Shown: piece after piece, positions 56,552-64,000 of the stretch
Layout of the letters: every line of letters starts with the position of its first letter
How positions within the stretch are numbered: position 1 is the stretch's first letter
NCBI GenBank assembly: GCA_002281735.1
Contig: NCGK01000008.1
Coordinates: forward strand, 52,068-116,067
Source: Gammaproteobacteria bacterium 28-57-27
GTDB lineage: Bacteria; Pseudomonadota; Gammaproteobacteria; Halothiobacillales; Halothiobacillaceae
DNA length: 64,000 bases
Reading direction: 5' to 3'
The notes under the pieces: model-generated
Seen by the model: the letters and a program-made list of their open reading frames with translations, nothing else
Told to the model about the DNA's origin: nothing
Database searches by the model: none
Made by a program: the position numbers and the translations under genes

Positions 56552-56794
56552 AAAAGGTACTTCCTAGCGTTTTCGCTCACGGGTGCAAAGAGTCGCGGAA
56601 AATAGCTAGCGTTTCAACTACTTACAATGGCAACACGCAACAAAGCAACACACTCCACCCAGTCAAAGGCACTCCACAGCCCCTTGCATACGGGTACTAA
56701 GAGCCCCGGTTTTACAGTGTTTTTTGTGCCACTAAGGGGGGTTGTATGGTGGCGAAGGGCAAAAGGTACTCCCTAGCCTTTCCGCTCTTGGGTG
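56552..56794 (+). repeat. Pair of 34-bp direct repeats
   Basis: AAAAGGTACTTCCTAGCG... at 56552-56585 and AAAAGGTACTCCCTAGCC... at 56761-56794 match at most positions and both end GGGTG. They are 209 bp apart in non-coding DNA near attR. They could be protein-binding or packaging sites; the role is unknown. Confidence 0.6.
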
Positions 56795-56884
56795 ATTCAG
56801 CCTCCATCCAACGTAAAAACGATCCACCAAGCGCGCAAACATGGAGGGCGAAAAAATAAAAAAAGCCCCTAGCAGTGTCTAATT

Positions 56885-56904
56885 GGGGGTATTTTTGGGG
56901 GTAT
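56885..56904. promoter_or_regulatory. Candidate integrase arm-type sites, right end
   Basis: Two GGGGGTAT octamers in direct orientation (56885-56892 and 56897-56904), 63 bp inside attR, matching the cluster beside attL. Confidence 0.5.
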
Positions 56905-56966
56905 TTTGAATAAAGAGCCTTGGAGGAACCTTAATCTAGCGGGCTTTGATGGCTTAAATGCTATTG

Positions 56967-56981
56967 CCCCCGCCTCCACCA
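56967..56981 (+). other. attR: 15-bp repeat of the ssrA 3' end
   Basis: CCCCCGCCTCCACCA is identical to the ssrA terminus at 48074-48088. Beyond it the sequence returns to a terminator-like dyad and unrelated genes. Confidence 0.85.
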
Positions 56982-57065
56982 AACACAAAACCCTAGTGGT
57001 CACTCGCTGGGGTTTTTCATGTCCGCCATTAGGCTTTAATCCAAGGACACCTAAGGAGTCGCTAC

Positions 57066-57234
57066 ATGTCCACACTCAACTGGATTGGTAAGGATGTGCT
57101 GTATTCATCAGCGCATTGGTGGCGAAGTTCACCCCAAACAAGTCAAGCGCGCATTGGAAGCCCTGCTGATCAAGCGCGGCTCTGTGCTCTCTGAAGGCAA
57201 CAACCGCTGGCGGGCGGTACTGGGAGGGCGGTAA
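57066..57234 (+). pseudogene. Deletion scar joining a methyltransferase 5' end to an unrelated 3' end
   Basis: After a strong AAGGAG, ATG 57066 reads MSTLNWIGKD, the characteristic start of site-specific (type III Mod-like) DNA methyltransferases. Homology then stops abruptly. In another frame a 46-residue end, HQRIGGEVHPKQVKRALEAL...EGNNRWRAVLGGR, continues to a stop at 57234 and looks like the last winged-helix part of a larger protein. The joint is best explained by an internal deletion. hsdR starts 3 bp later. Confidence 0.6.
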
Positions 57235-57237
57235 CTC

Positions 57238-60036
57238 ATGAGCAAATCCGAGGCACAAACCCGGTCGGAGCTGATTGACCAGCAACTCGCCCAGTCTGGC
57301 TGGAATGTCAAAGACCCCACACAGGTCGTCGAGGAATTTGACATCTTGACCGCCTTGCCCGATGGCGTGGCCGAACCACGTACCCCGTATGAGGGTCGCC
57401 AGTTCAGCGACTACGTTTTGCTTGGCAAAGACCGTAAACCACTGGCGGTAATCGAAGCCAAAAAAACTAGCCGGGAAGCAGCCATAGGCCGTGAGCAAGC
57501 CAAGCAATACTGCTACAACATCCAGAAGCAGCTGGGTGGTGAGCTGCCGTTCTGCTTTTACACCAATGGCCACGAAACCTACTTCTGGGATCTGGAAAAC
57601 GCCCCGCCGCGCAAAGTCATCGGCTTTCCCACGTGCGACGATCTGGAGCGCTTTGCCTATATCCGTCGCAATCGCAAGCCGCTGACGCAGGAATTCATCA
57701 ACACCTCGATTGCCGGTCGTGATTACCAAATCCGCGCGATTCGTTCCGTGCTCGAGGGTATTGAGCATAAAAAACGCGACTTTCTCTTGGTGATGGCCAC
57801 CGGCACCGGCAAGACCCGCACCTGCATTGCCATGGTCGATGCCCTGATGCGCGCCGGTCATGCCGAGAGAGTGCTGTTTCTGGTCGACCGAATCGCCCTG
57901 CGCGAGCAGGCACTGGCGGCCTTCAAAGAGCACATGCCCAACGAGCCACGCTGGCCGAATGTGGGCGAAAAACTCATTGCCAAAGACCGCCGCGTGTACG
58001 TCGCCACCTACCCGACGATGCTCAATATCATCCGGGACGAAGCGCAGTACCTGTCGCCGCACTTTTTCGATTTCATCGTGGTCGATGAGAGCCACCGCTC
58101 CATCTACAACACCTATGGCGAAGTGCTCGACTATTTCAAAACCATCACGCTGGGTTTGACGGCAACGCCCACTGACATCATCGATCACAACACCTTTCGG
58201 CTGTTCCATTGTGAAGACGGCCTGCCGACCTTTGCCTACACCTTCGAAGAGGCCGTGAACAACGTGCCGCCTTACCTCTGCAACTTCCAGGTCATGAAGA
58301 TTCAGACCAAGTTCCAGATGGAGGGCATCAGCAAGCGCACCATTTCGCTCGAAGACCAGAAAAAACTGATCCTGCAAGGCAAAGAGGTTGAAGAAATCAA
58401 CTTCGAAGGCTCGCAGCTCGAAAAGCAGGTGATCAACAAGGGCACCAACACCTTGATCGTCCGCGAGTTCATGGAAGAATCCATCAAGGACGCCAACGGC
58501 GTGCTTCCGGGCAAGACCATCTTCTTCTGCGCCACCAAGGCCCACGCCCGGCGCATGGAAGAAATCTTCGACAAACTCTACCCGCAATACAAGGGCGAAT
58601 TGGCCAAGGTGCTGGTGTCGGACGACCCGCGCGTCTACGGCAAAGGCGGCCTGCTCGATCAGTTCACCAATAACGACATGCCGCGTATTGCCATCAGCGT
58701 GGACATGCTTGATACCGGCATTGATGTGCGTGAAATCGTCAACCTCGTCTTCGCCAAGCCGGTCTATTCCTATACCAAGTTCTGGCAGATGGTCGGGCGC
58801 GGTACGCGCTTGTTGGAAAGCAGCAAGCCCAAGCCCTGGTGCACCGAGAAGGATGTTTTCCTGATCCTCGACTGCTGGGACAACTTCGAATATTTCAAGC
58901 TCAAGCCCAAGGGCAAAGAACTTAAGCCCCAGTTACCACTACCGGTGCGGCTGGTCGGTCTGCGTCTGGACAAGATCGAGAAAGCCATCGACACCGGTCA
59001 TGCTGACATCGCCGCGCGTGAAATCGCCAAGTTGCGGCTGCAGATTGCTGCGCTGCCGAAAGCTTCGGTGGTGATCCGAGAAGCTGCCGCTGCATTGGCA
59101 AGGCAAGAGGAGGAAAACTTCTGGATCAACCTCAGCCACGACCGGCTCGAATTCCTGCGTGCCGAGATCAAACCGCTGTTTCGCACCGTCTCAGAGGCCG
59201 ACTTCAAGTCCATGCGTTTCGAGCGCGATCTGCTCGAATACTCGCTGGCCGTGCTGAACGAAGAAAAGGAGCAAGCAGCCACGCTCAGGGAGGGCATCGT
59301 CGAACAAATCAGCGAACTGCCGCTCTCGGTCAGCTTCGTGAAGAAGGAAGAGGCGTTGATTCGTGCCGCGCAGACCAGTCACTACTGGGTCAAGGCTGGT
59401 GAAGACGCCTTCGACGACATGATCGCCAAGCTCGGCCCGCTGATGAAATTCCGCGAGCAAAGCACGGGGCAAGAGCAAACGCATCTTGATCTGGCTGATG
59501 AACTACACAAGAAAGAATGGGTGGAATTCGGCCCGCAGCACGAGGCGGTCAGCATCACCCGCTACCGCGAAATGGTCGAAAGCCTGATTGCCGAACTGAC
59601 CGATCACAACCCGATTCTGCAGAAAATCAAGAACGGCGAGGCGGTCAGTGCCGATGAAGCCAAGCAACTGGCCGAGCTGCTGCATGAGGAACATCCGCAT
59701 ATCACCGAAGACCTGCTGCGCCAGGTCTATAAAAACCGCAAAGCGCACTTCATCCAGTTCATCCGCCACATTCTCGGCTTTGAAGTGCTGCAAAGTTTCC
59801 CCGATACCGTCAGCGCAGCTTTTGATCAATTCATCCGCGCGCACAGCACACTCAACAGCCGCCAGCTGGAGTTTCTCGGCCTACTGAAAAACTTCATTAT
59901 TGAGCGCGAGAAGGTGGAAAAGCGGGATCTCATCAACACGCCCTTTACGGTCATTCACCCGCAAGGTATACGCGGCGTGTTCAGTCCGTCCGAGATCAAT
60001 GAAATATTGCAGCTCACTGAGCGGCTGGCCGCATAA
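57238..60036 (+). CDS. hsdR: Type I restriction enzyme subunit R
   Basis: A 932-residue restriction motor. The N-terminal nuclease domain shows FSDYVLLGKDRKPLAVIEAKK (PD-ExK core, residues about 60-83). The SF2 helicase has Walker A ATGTGKT near 187, motif II VVDESHRS near 282 and motif III GLTATPTD, then motif VI QMVGRGTRL. A C-terminal helical region of about 300 residues joins HsdM. GGGAGGG precedes the ATG. It is the first gene of hsdR-hsdM-DUF1016-hsdS. Confidence 0.95.
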   Translation: MSKSEAQTRSELIDQQLAQSGWNVKDPTQVVEEFDILTALPDGVAEPRTPYEGRQFSDYVLLGKDRKPLAVIEAKKTSREAAIGREQAKQYCYNIQKQLGGELPFCFYTNGHETYFWDLENAPPRKVIGFPTCDDLERFAYIRRNRKPLTQEFINTSIAGRDYQIRAIRSVLEGIEHKKRDFLLVMATGTGKTRTCIAMVDALMRAGHAERVLFLVDRIALREQALAAFKEHMPNEPRWPNVGEKLIAKDRRVYVATYPTMLNIIRDEAQYLSPHFFDFIVVDESHRSIYNTYGEVLDYFKTITLGLTATPTDIIDHNTFRLFHCEDGLPTFAYTFEEAVNNVPPYLCNFQVMKIQTKFQMEGISKRTISLEDQKKLILQGKEVEEINFEGSQLEKQVINKGTNTLIVREFMEESIKDANGVLPGKTIFFCATKAHARRMEEIFDKLYPQYKGELAKVLVSDDPRVYGKGGLLDQFTNNDMPRIAISVDMLDTGIDVREIVNLVFAKPVYSYTKFWQMVGRGTRLLESSKPKPWCTEKDVFLILDCWDNFEYFKLKPKGKELKPQLPLPVRLVGLRLDKIEKAIDTGHADIAAREIAKLRLQIAALPKASVVIREAAAALARQEEENFWINLSHDRLEFLRAEIKPLFRTVSEADFKSMRFERDLLEYSLAVLNEEKEQAATLREGIVEQISELPLSVSFVKKEEALIRAAQTSHYWVKAGEDAFDDMIAKLGPLMKFREQSTGQEQTHLDLADELHKKEWVEFGPQHEAVSITRYREMVESLIAELTDHNPILQKIKNGEAVSADEAKQLAELLHEEHPHITEDLLRQVYKNRKAHFIQFIRHILGFEVLQSFPDTVSAAFDQFIRAHSTLNSRQLEFLGLLKNFIIEREKVEKRDLINTPFTVIHPQGIRGVFSPSEINEILQLTERLAA

Positions 60037-60067
60037 CGCCGCACCATAAAACCAAGGAATTCAGCTT

Positions 60068-61768
60068 ATGCTGCAAAACAACCCCGAACTCAAAAGCAAA
60101 ATCGACCAGCTCTGGAACAAATTCTGGGGCGGCGGCATTAGCAACCCGCTGACCGCCATCGAGCAAATCACTTACCTGCTATTCATGAAGCGGTTGGATG
60201 AGCTGGATCTCAAACGCCAGTCTGATGCGGAATGGACTGGCGAGAAATACACCTCGAAATTCGAAGGGAAATGGATACCGCCGGAATACCGTGCCAAATT
60301 GCGCGACGGCGACACTCAAGGTGAAACCGATAAAAAACTTGCTGACGGCAAAATGTACGAAATCGACAAGCGCACCTTGCGCTGGAGCGAATTCAAGCAC
60401 ATGCAAGCCGAAGACATGTTGCAGCATGTGCAGGGCAAGGTCTTCCCGTTCCTCAAAGACCTGAACGGCGCCGAGTCCAACTTCACCCATCACATGAAGA
60501 ACGCCGTGTTCATCATCCCCAAGCCAGCCCTGCTGGTGGAAGCGGTGAAGACCGTCGACGAAATCTTCGAAGTGATGGAACGTGATTCGCGCGAGAACGG
60601 CCAAGCCTTCCAGGACATTCAGGGCGATGTCTATGAAATGCTGCTGTCGGAAATCGCCAGCGCCGGCAAAAACGGCCAGTTCCGTACCCCGCGCCACATC
60701 ATCAAACTGATGGCCGATCTGGTGCAGCCGCAACTGGGTCACAAAATTGCCGACCCGGCCTGTGGCTCCGGTGGCTTTTTGCTCGGTGCCTACCAATACA
60801 TCGTTACTCAGCTAGCCATCAAAGCAGGCACCAAAGACCTCACCGCCGACGAAGACGGCTTTGTGCGCACCTCGGTCGCCGCGGCGCTCACCGAAAAAGC
60901 TCAAGCCATTCTGTCCAGTTCGCTATGGGGCTACGACATTGACGCCACCATGGTGCGTCTGGGGCTGATGAACCTGATGATGCACGGCATCGACGAGCCG
61001 CACATCGACTACAAGGACACCCTCAGCAAAAGCTACCTTGAGGAATCGGAATACGACATCGTCATGGCCAACCCGCCCTTCACCGGCAGCATCGACAAGG
61101 GCGACATCAACGAAAACCTGCAACTGGCCACCACCAAAACCGAGCTGCTGTTTGTCGAAAATATCTATCGCCTACTCAAAAAGGGCGGCACCGCCTGCGT
61201 GATCGTGCCGCAGGGCGTGCTGTTCGGTTCCGGCGGCGCTTTCAAAGCCCTGCGCCAGTTGCTGATCGAGCGTTGCGACCTGAAAGCAGTCATTACCCTG
61301 CCGAGCGGCGTGTTCAAACCCTATGCCGGGGTCAGTACCGCCATTCTGCTGTTCACCAAGGTCTGGGGACCGAAAGACAAAGTGACCCAGCCCGCCACCG
61401 AACACGTCTGGTTCTACGAGATGCAGGCTGATGGCTACAGCCTGGACGATAAGCGCAGCAAACAGGAAGGCAATGGCGACCTGCAAGACATCATCGCCCG
61501 TTATCACGCCCGCAATGCCGGCGCTGACAACGAGCGCACCGCCAAGTGCTTTATGGTGCCGCGCACCGAAATCGAAGCCGAGGGCTACGACCTCTCGCTC
61601 AGCCGCTACAAGCAGGACGTATTCGAGGAAGTGCACTACGACGCCCCGGCGCTGATTCTGGAACGGCTGATTCAGGCCGAGGTCGGTGACGTGGAAGAGG
61701 TGGATCTGGCCAAGGTGCAGAGCGGCATCGTGCGCGAGTTGCTGGCGTTGCGGGAGATGTTGCCGTGA
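60068..61768 (+). CDS. hsdM: Type I restriction-modification DNA methyltransferase subunit M
   Basis: A 566-residue N6-adenine methyltransferase. The N-terminal helical domain begins LKSKIDQLWNKFWGGGISNP. The SAM site is DPACGSGGF at about 229, and the catalytic motif is NPPF at about 335. The frame ends IVRELLALREMLP and overlaps the next start by 4 bases (GTGA). A diverged copy of its last 54 bases occurs again before hsdS. Confidence 0.95.
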   Translation: MLQNNPELKSKIDQLWNKFWGGGISNPLTAIEQITYLLFMKRLDELDLKRQSDAEWTGEKYTSKFEGKWIPPEYRAKLRDGDTQGETDKKLADGKMYEIDKRTLRWSEFKHMQAEDMLQHVQGKVFPFLKDLNGAESNFTHHMKNAVFIIPKPALLVEAVKTVDEIFEVMERDSRENGQAFQDIQGDVYEMLLSEIASAGKNGQFRTPRHIIKLMADLVQPQLGHKIADPACGSGGFLLGAYQYIVTQLAIKAGTKDLTADEDGFVRTSVAAALTEKAQAILSSSLWGYDIDATMVRLGLMNLMMHGIDEPHIDYKDTLSKSYLEESEYDIVMANPPFTGSIDKGDINENLQLATTKTELLFVENIYRLLKKGGTACVIVPQGVLFGSGGAFKALRQLLIERCDLKAVITLPSGVFKPYAGVSTAILLFTKVWGPKDKVTQPATEHVWFYEMQADGYSLDDKRSKQEGNGDLQDIIARYHARNAGADNERTAKCFMVPRTEIEAEGYDLSLSRYKQDVFEEVHYDAPALILERLIQAEVGDVEEVDLAKVQSGIVRELLALREMLP

Positions 61769-62886
61769 CAAACGCCACGACTTTCACAACCGTCGTTGCT
61801 TCGATAGCGCGCGCGCACCATGAACTGGCAACACAGGCGAGCAAAGCGGTCAATATCAGCCTTACCTTACGGAACTGGTTAATCGGCTACTACCTTGCCG
61901 AGTACGAATTACACGGCACGGACAGGGCAAGCTATGGCGAAAACCTGTTTGCCAACGTAGCCGAGGCGCTCGCCCAGACCGGTGTGGCCTCATGCGGCAA
62001 GCGCCAACTTTACGCTTATCTGGGCTTCTATCAGGCCTACCCGCAAATTGTGCGGTCGCTGCCCGCACAATTTCACACCAGCGTGATGGATGCCCTCGCC
62101 AACCCGCAGAAGAAAGTGCGGTCAGCGACCGCACTTTCGCAAATAGAGCCGCAACAACTGTTGAGCGCCCTGTCGTACACGCATTTTGAACAACTGCTCA
62201 CCATAACCGACACGACCAAACGCAACTTTTACGAAATTGAGTGTATGCAAGGTAACTGGTCGGTGCGCGAGCTCAAACGCCAGATCAATAGCCTTTATTA
62301 CGAGCGTTCCGGCTTGTCGCACGACCAAAACAAACTCTCGAAGCTCGCCCATGCCAACGCAGACGTTCAGCAGGGTTTTAATATTCGCGACCCCTATATT
62401 TTTGAATTCCTCGGCCTGAAAGCCGCCGAGGTGATGAGCGAATCGCACCTGGAACAACAGCTCACCGACAAACTGCAAGCCTTCATGTTGGAACTCGGCC
62501 ACGGCTTCTGTTTTGAAGCGCGGCAAAAGCGCATCCTGATCGGCGGCGAACATTTTTTTGTCGATCTGGTGTTTTACCACCGCATCCTCAAATGCCACGT
62601 ACTGGTCGAACTCAAGCTGCAAGCCTTCAACCATGAGAACCTCGGCCAGCTCAACACCTACGTCAACTGGTATCGCCAGCACATGATGACGCCCGGCGAC
62701 AATCCCCCCGTAGGTCTGCTGCTCTGCACCGACAAAAACCATGCGCTGGCGGAATACGCCCTAGCGGGCATGGACAACCAATTGTTCATCTCCAAATACC
62801 AGTTGGAATTGCCAAAGAAAGAAGAGATGCAGCGGTTTATGGATGAGCAGTTGAAGCAGGTTGAGCGAGGGGATGCGGATGAATAG
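61765..62886 (+). CDS. DUF1016 / PDDEXK nuclease-domain protein (YhcG-like)
   Basis: A 373-residue protein with an N-terminal helical DUF1016 part and a C-terminal PD-(D/E)xK nuclease. FFVDLVFYHRILKCHVLVELKL carries the Asp and Glu-x-Lys, followed by GQLNTYVNWYRQH. Members are commonly found inside type I restriction loci; their role is not established. GTG is the start (61765), overlapping the hsdM stop. Its insertion between hsdM and hsdS appears secondary (see the duplicated hsdM end at 62915). Confidence 0.88.
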   Translation: MTNATTFTTVVASIARAHHELATQASKAVNISLTLRNWLIGYYLAEYELHGTDRASYGENLFANVAEALAQTGVASCGKRQLYAYLGFYQAYPQIVRSLPAQFHTSVMDALANPQKKVRSATALSQIEPQQLLSALSYTHFEQLLTITDTTKRNFYEIECMQGNWSVRELKRQINSLYYERSGLSHDQNKLSKLAHANADVQQGFNIRDPYIFEFLGLKAAEVMSESHLEQQLTDKLQAFMLELGHGFCFEARQKRILIGGEHFFVDLVFYHRILKCHVLVELKLQAFNHENLGQLNTYVNWYRQHMMTPGDNPPVGLLLCTDKNHALAEYALAGMDNQLFISKYQLELPKKEEMQRFMDEQLKQVERGDADE

Positions 62887-62914
62887 GCCAGACACAAATG
62901 CTGGCCTAGATATG

Positions 62915-62968
62915 ATGCAGTGCGGCATCGTGCGTGAGTCGGTGGAGTCGCGGGGGATGGAAGGATGA
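62915..62968 (+). repeat. Diverged duplicate of the hsdM 3' end upstream of hsdS
   Basis: The 54 bases 62915-62968 align without gaps to 61715-61768, the last 17 codons and stop of hsdM (QxGIVRE...xM). About 40 of 54 bases are identical. The TGA overlaps the hsdS ATG, reproducing a normal hsdM-hsdS coupling. It marks the junction where the DUF1016 gene was placed between the two. Confidence 0.75.
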
Positions 62969-63951
62969 CAACCTTTAAGCCGCTCCGCGACCTAATCACA
63001 TTCAAAGGTGGTGGCACGCCCTCTAAACAAGTTGTCGAATACTGGAATGGCAATATTCCGTGGGCGACCGTTAAGGACTTTACGTCCACCACACTATCTG
63101 CGACTCAAGATTTCATCAGCCAAGAAGGCCTCAAAAATAGCGCAGCGAATCTAATACCGAAAGGTCATGTGATTATTCCCACAAGAATGTCTTTGGGGAA
63201 AGTTGCGATCAACGAGATCGATTTGGCAATCAATCAAGACTTGCGTGCTTTAGTTCCCCAAGTGCCATTGGATGCGCGATTTTTGTTACATGCTGTTTTG
63301 TCCCTGAAGGACGAAATTATCAGGAAAGGTTCTGGGGCGACGGTCAAGGGAATTACTCAAGATGAGTTATATAAGCTTGAGATTGCATTCCCACCCATCG
63401 ACGACCAAATCCGCATTGCCCATCTGCTCGGCAAAGTGGAAGGGCTGATCGCCCAGCGCAAACAACATCTGCAACAGCTCGACGACCTGCTCAAGAGCGT
63501 GTTTCTGGAGATGTTTGGCGACCCTGTGCGGAATGAAAAGGGGTGGGATATTCATCCCTGCGAAAAAGCGGTTTTGGATATTTCTTCAGGCACGAGCTAT
63601 GGTGGCGAAGACAGAACGTTTACAAGCCCTGACGAAGTTGGGGTGCTGAAAATTAGCGCGGTAACAAAAGGCACATTCGATCCAACAGAGTTTAAAGTTG
63701 TTAATAAAGCGCAGATAACGAAGACACTCCGATTTGTTAAGCGCGGCGATTTTCTATTTAGTCGTGCCAATACGGTCGAACTCGTTGCCGCATGCTGTGT
63801 TGTTCCACAGGATTACACGCGGTTGTTTCTGCCCGATAAGTTATGGGTATTGACTCTCAATGCGGAGTTGGTAAATCCGCAGTTTTTTAATTACTTGCTA
63901 AAGGGCACCTCGAATAACCCGAGGTTTTCAATGAATCCCGGCGCGCAATGA
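62965..63951 (+). CDS. hsdS: Type I restriction enzyme specificity subunit S, apparently truncated
   Basis: A 328-residue protein with a first target-recognition domain (residues 1-145, GGTPSKQVVEYWNGNIPW...). A conserved helical spacer follows (about 148-195, DDQIRIAHLLGKVEGLIAQRKQHLQQLDDLLKSVFLEMFGDP). The second recognition domain ends after NPQFFNYLLKGTSNNPRF. Full HsdS proteins usually have about 400 or more residues with a second spacer, so the end SMNPGAQ looks premature. GGAAGG precedes the ATG. A new frame overlaps the stop. Confidence 0.85.
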   Translation: MTTFKPLRDLITFKGGGTPSKQVVEYWNGNIPWATVKDFTSTTLSATQDFISQEGLKNSAANLIPKGHVIIPTRMSLGKVAINEIDLAINQDLRALVPQVPLDARFLLHAVLSLKDEIIRKGSGATVKGITQDELYKLEIAFPPIDDQIRIAHLLGKVEGLIAQRKQHLQQLDDLLKSVFLEMFGDPVRNEKGWDIHPCEKAVLDISSGTSYGGEDRTFTSPDEVGVLKISAVTKGTFDPTEFKVVNKAQITKTLRFVKRGDFLFSRANTVELVAACCVVPQDYTRLFLPDKLWVLTLNAELVNPQFFNYLLKGTSNNPRFSMNPGAQ

Positions 63952-64000
63952 TGACAGCGACCGAATTCTGTTCAATCTCTCAGGCAAAACACCGCTTTTC
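63948..64000 (+). CDS. Partial ORF at window edge after hsdS
   Basis: ATG 63948 overlaps the hsdS stop (ATGA) and the frame stays open to the edge as MMTATEFCSISQAKHRF. It may be a coupled downstream gene or the first gene of an inserted element that cut hsdS. Too short to assign. Confidence 0.3.
   Translation, partial: MMTATEFCSISQAKHRF

Larger units (their letters stand above)
48089..56981 (+). mobile_element. 8.9-kb integrative satellite-like island in ssrA
   Basis: The island is bounded by the 15-bp direct repeats at 48074 and 56967. It carries an integrase, an XRE-type regulator, RadC, AlpA, a TOPRIM-DUF927 replication protein and five small or unknown genes, all on the plus strand. 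No capsid, portal, conjugation or toxin gene is visible. The gene set resembles P4-like satellites or small mobilisable islands that borrow functions from a helper. Direct repeats, inverted iteron blocks and end-clustered motifs support an intact element. Confidence 0.85.
56175..57065. other. Right non-coding end of the island and flank
   Basis: No gene is evident. The stretch holds the right iteron block (56272-56416), a pair of 34-bp direct repeats (56552, 56761), two arm-like sites (56885, 56897), attR (56967-56981) and, outside the island, a terminator-like dyad (56987-57017, AAAACCC/GGGGTTTTT) that probably belonged to ssrA before insertion. Confidence 0.6.

Noticed and set aside
57076..58587. 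503-codon minus-strand ORF
   Set aside because: Antisense to the HsdR nuclease and helicase motifs; a codon-bias shadow.

Overview
The window comes from a bacterial chromosome, most likely a free-living gammaproteobacterium. The evidence is the isc-hsc cluster with iscX, the conserved run der-(DUF945)-bamB-yfgM-hisS-ispG-rodZ-pilW-rlmN-ndk, the queA-tgt-yajC-secD-secF operon beside a tRNA-Leu, a long RNase E, adjacent clpS-clpA, and a tmRNA encoding the tag ANDDVYALAA. A FimX-like protein and PilW indicate type IV pili. I cannot name the genus; a Chromatiales or sulfur-oxidiser relative is only a guess.

Layout. 1-2606: a GbsR/MarR-type regulator (cut by the window edge) and a small cluster of SDR, DUF2269 and DUF4166 genes, apparently scarred by a short inverted-repeat element. 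2680-14454: housekeeping genes (AI-2E-type permease, rne, rluC, HAD phosphatase, S49 peptidase, clpS-clpA, exonuclease III, EthD-like protein), with a 629-bp palindrome-rich element at 3742-4370. 14737-19459: a putative envelope oxidative-stress module. It has an ECF sigma factor and anti-sigma, an exported MsrA-thioredoxin-MsrB fusion, and divergently an AcfC-like periplasmic binding protein and a repeat lipoprotein. Two back-to-back promoters of identical architecture lie between the arms. 19527-34633: a leftward run from iscR to der covering Fe-S assembly, nucleotide metabolism, RNA modification, pilus and cell-shape proteins, isoprenoid synthesis, HisRS and outer-membrane assembly. iscS and iscU are absent between iscR and iscA. 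34721-47665: cysE, trmJ, suhB, tRNA-Leu, queA-tgt-yajC-secDF, a degenerate GGDEF/EAL FimX-like protein, psd, prmB and a DUF486 membrane protein.

47722-48088 is ssrA (tmRNA), and its 3' end is an integration site. A tyrosine integrase follows, and the last 15 bp of ssrA are repeated at 56967-56981. These bound an 8.9-kb satellite-like island carrying an XRE-type regulator, RadC, AlpA, a TOPRIM/DUF927 replication protein and small unknown genes. Two 145-bp iteron-bearing inverted repeats lie 6.6 kb apart in it, together with many ATACCCCC motifs that may be integrase arm sites. Beyond the island lie a methyltransferase gene scar and a type I restriction system (hsdR, hsdM, a DUF1016 nuclease, hsdS). 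The DUF1016 gene sits between hsdM and hsdS and is flanked by two diverged copies of the hsdM 3' end. hsdS looks truncated at the right edge.

Non-coding structure is unusually rich: palindromes that share the core CATGGATG but have unrelated stems, three copies of a CACAGAG-type inverted repeat (one extending the IspG C terminus), a tRNA-Leu 3'-end fragment beside the intact gene, and several intercistronic hairpins.
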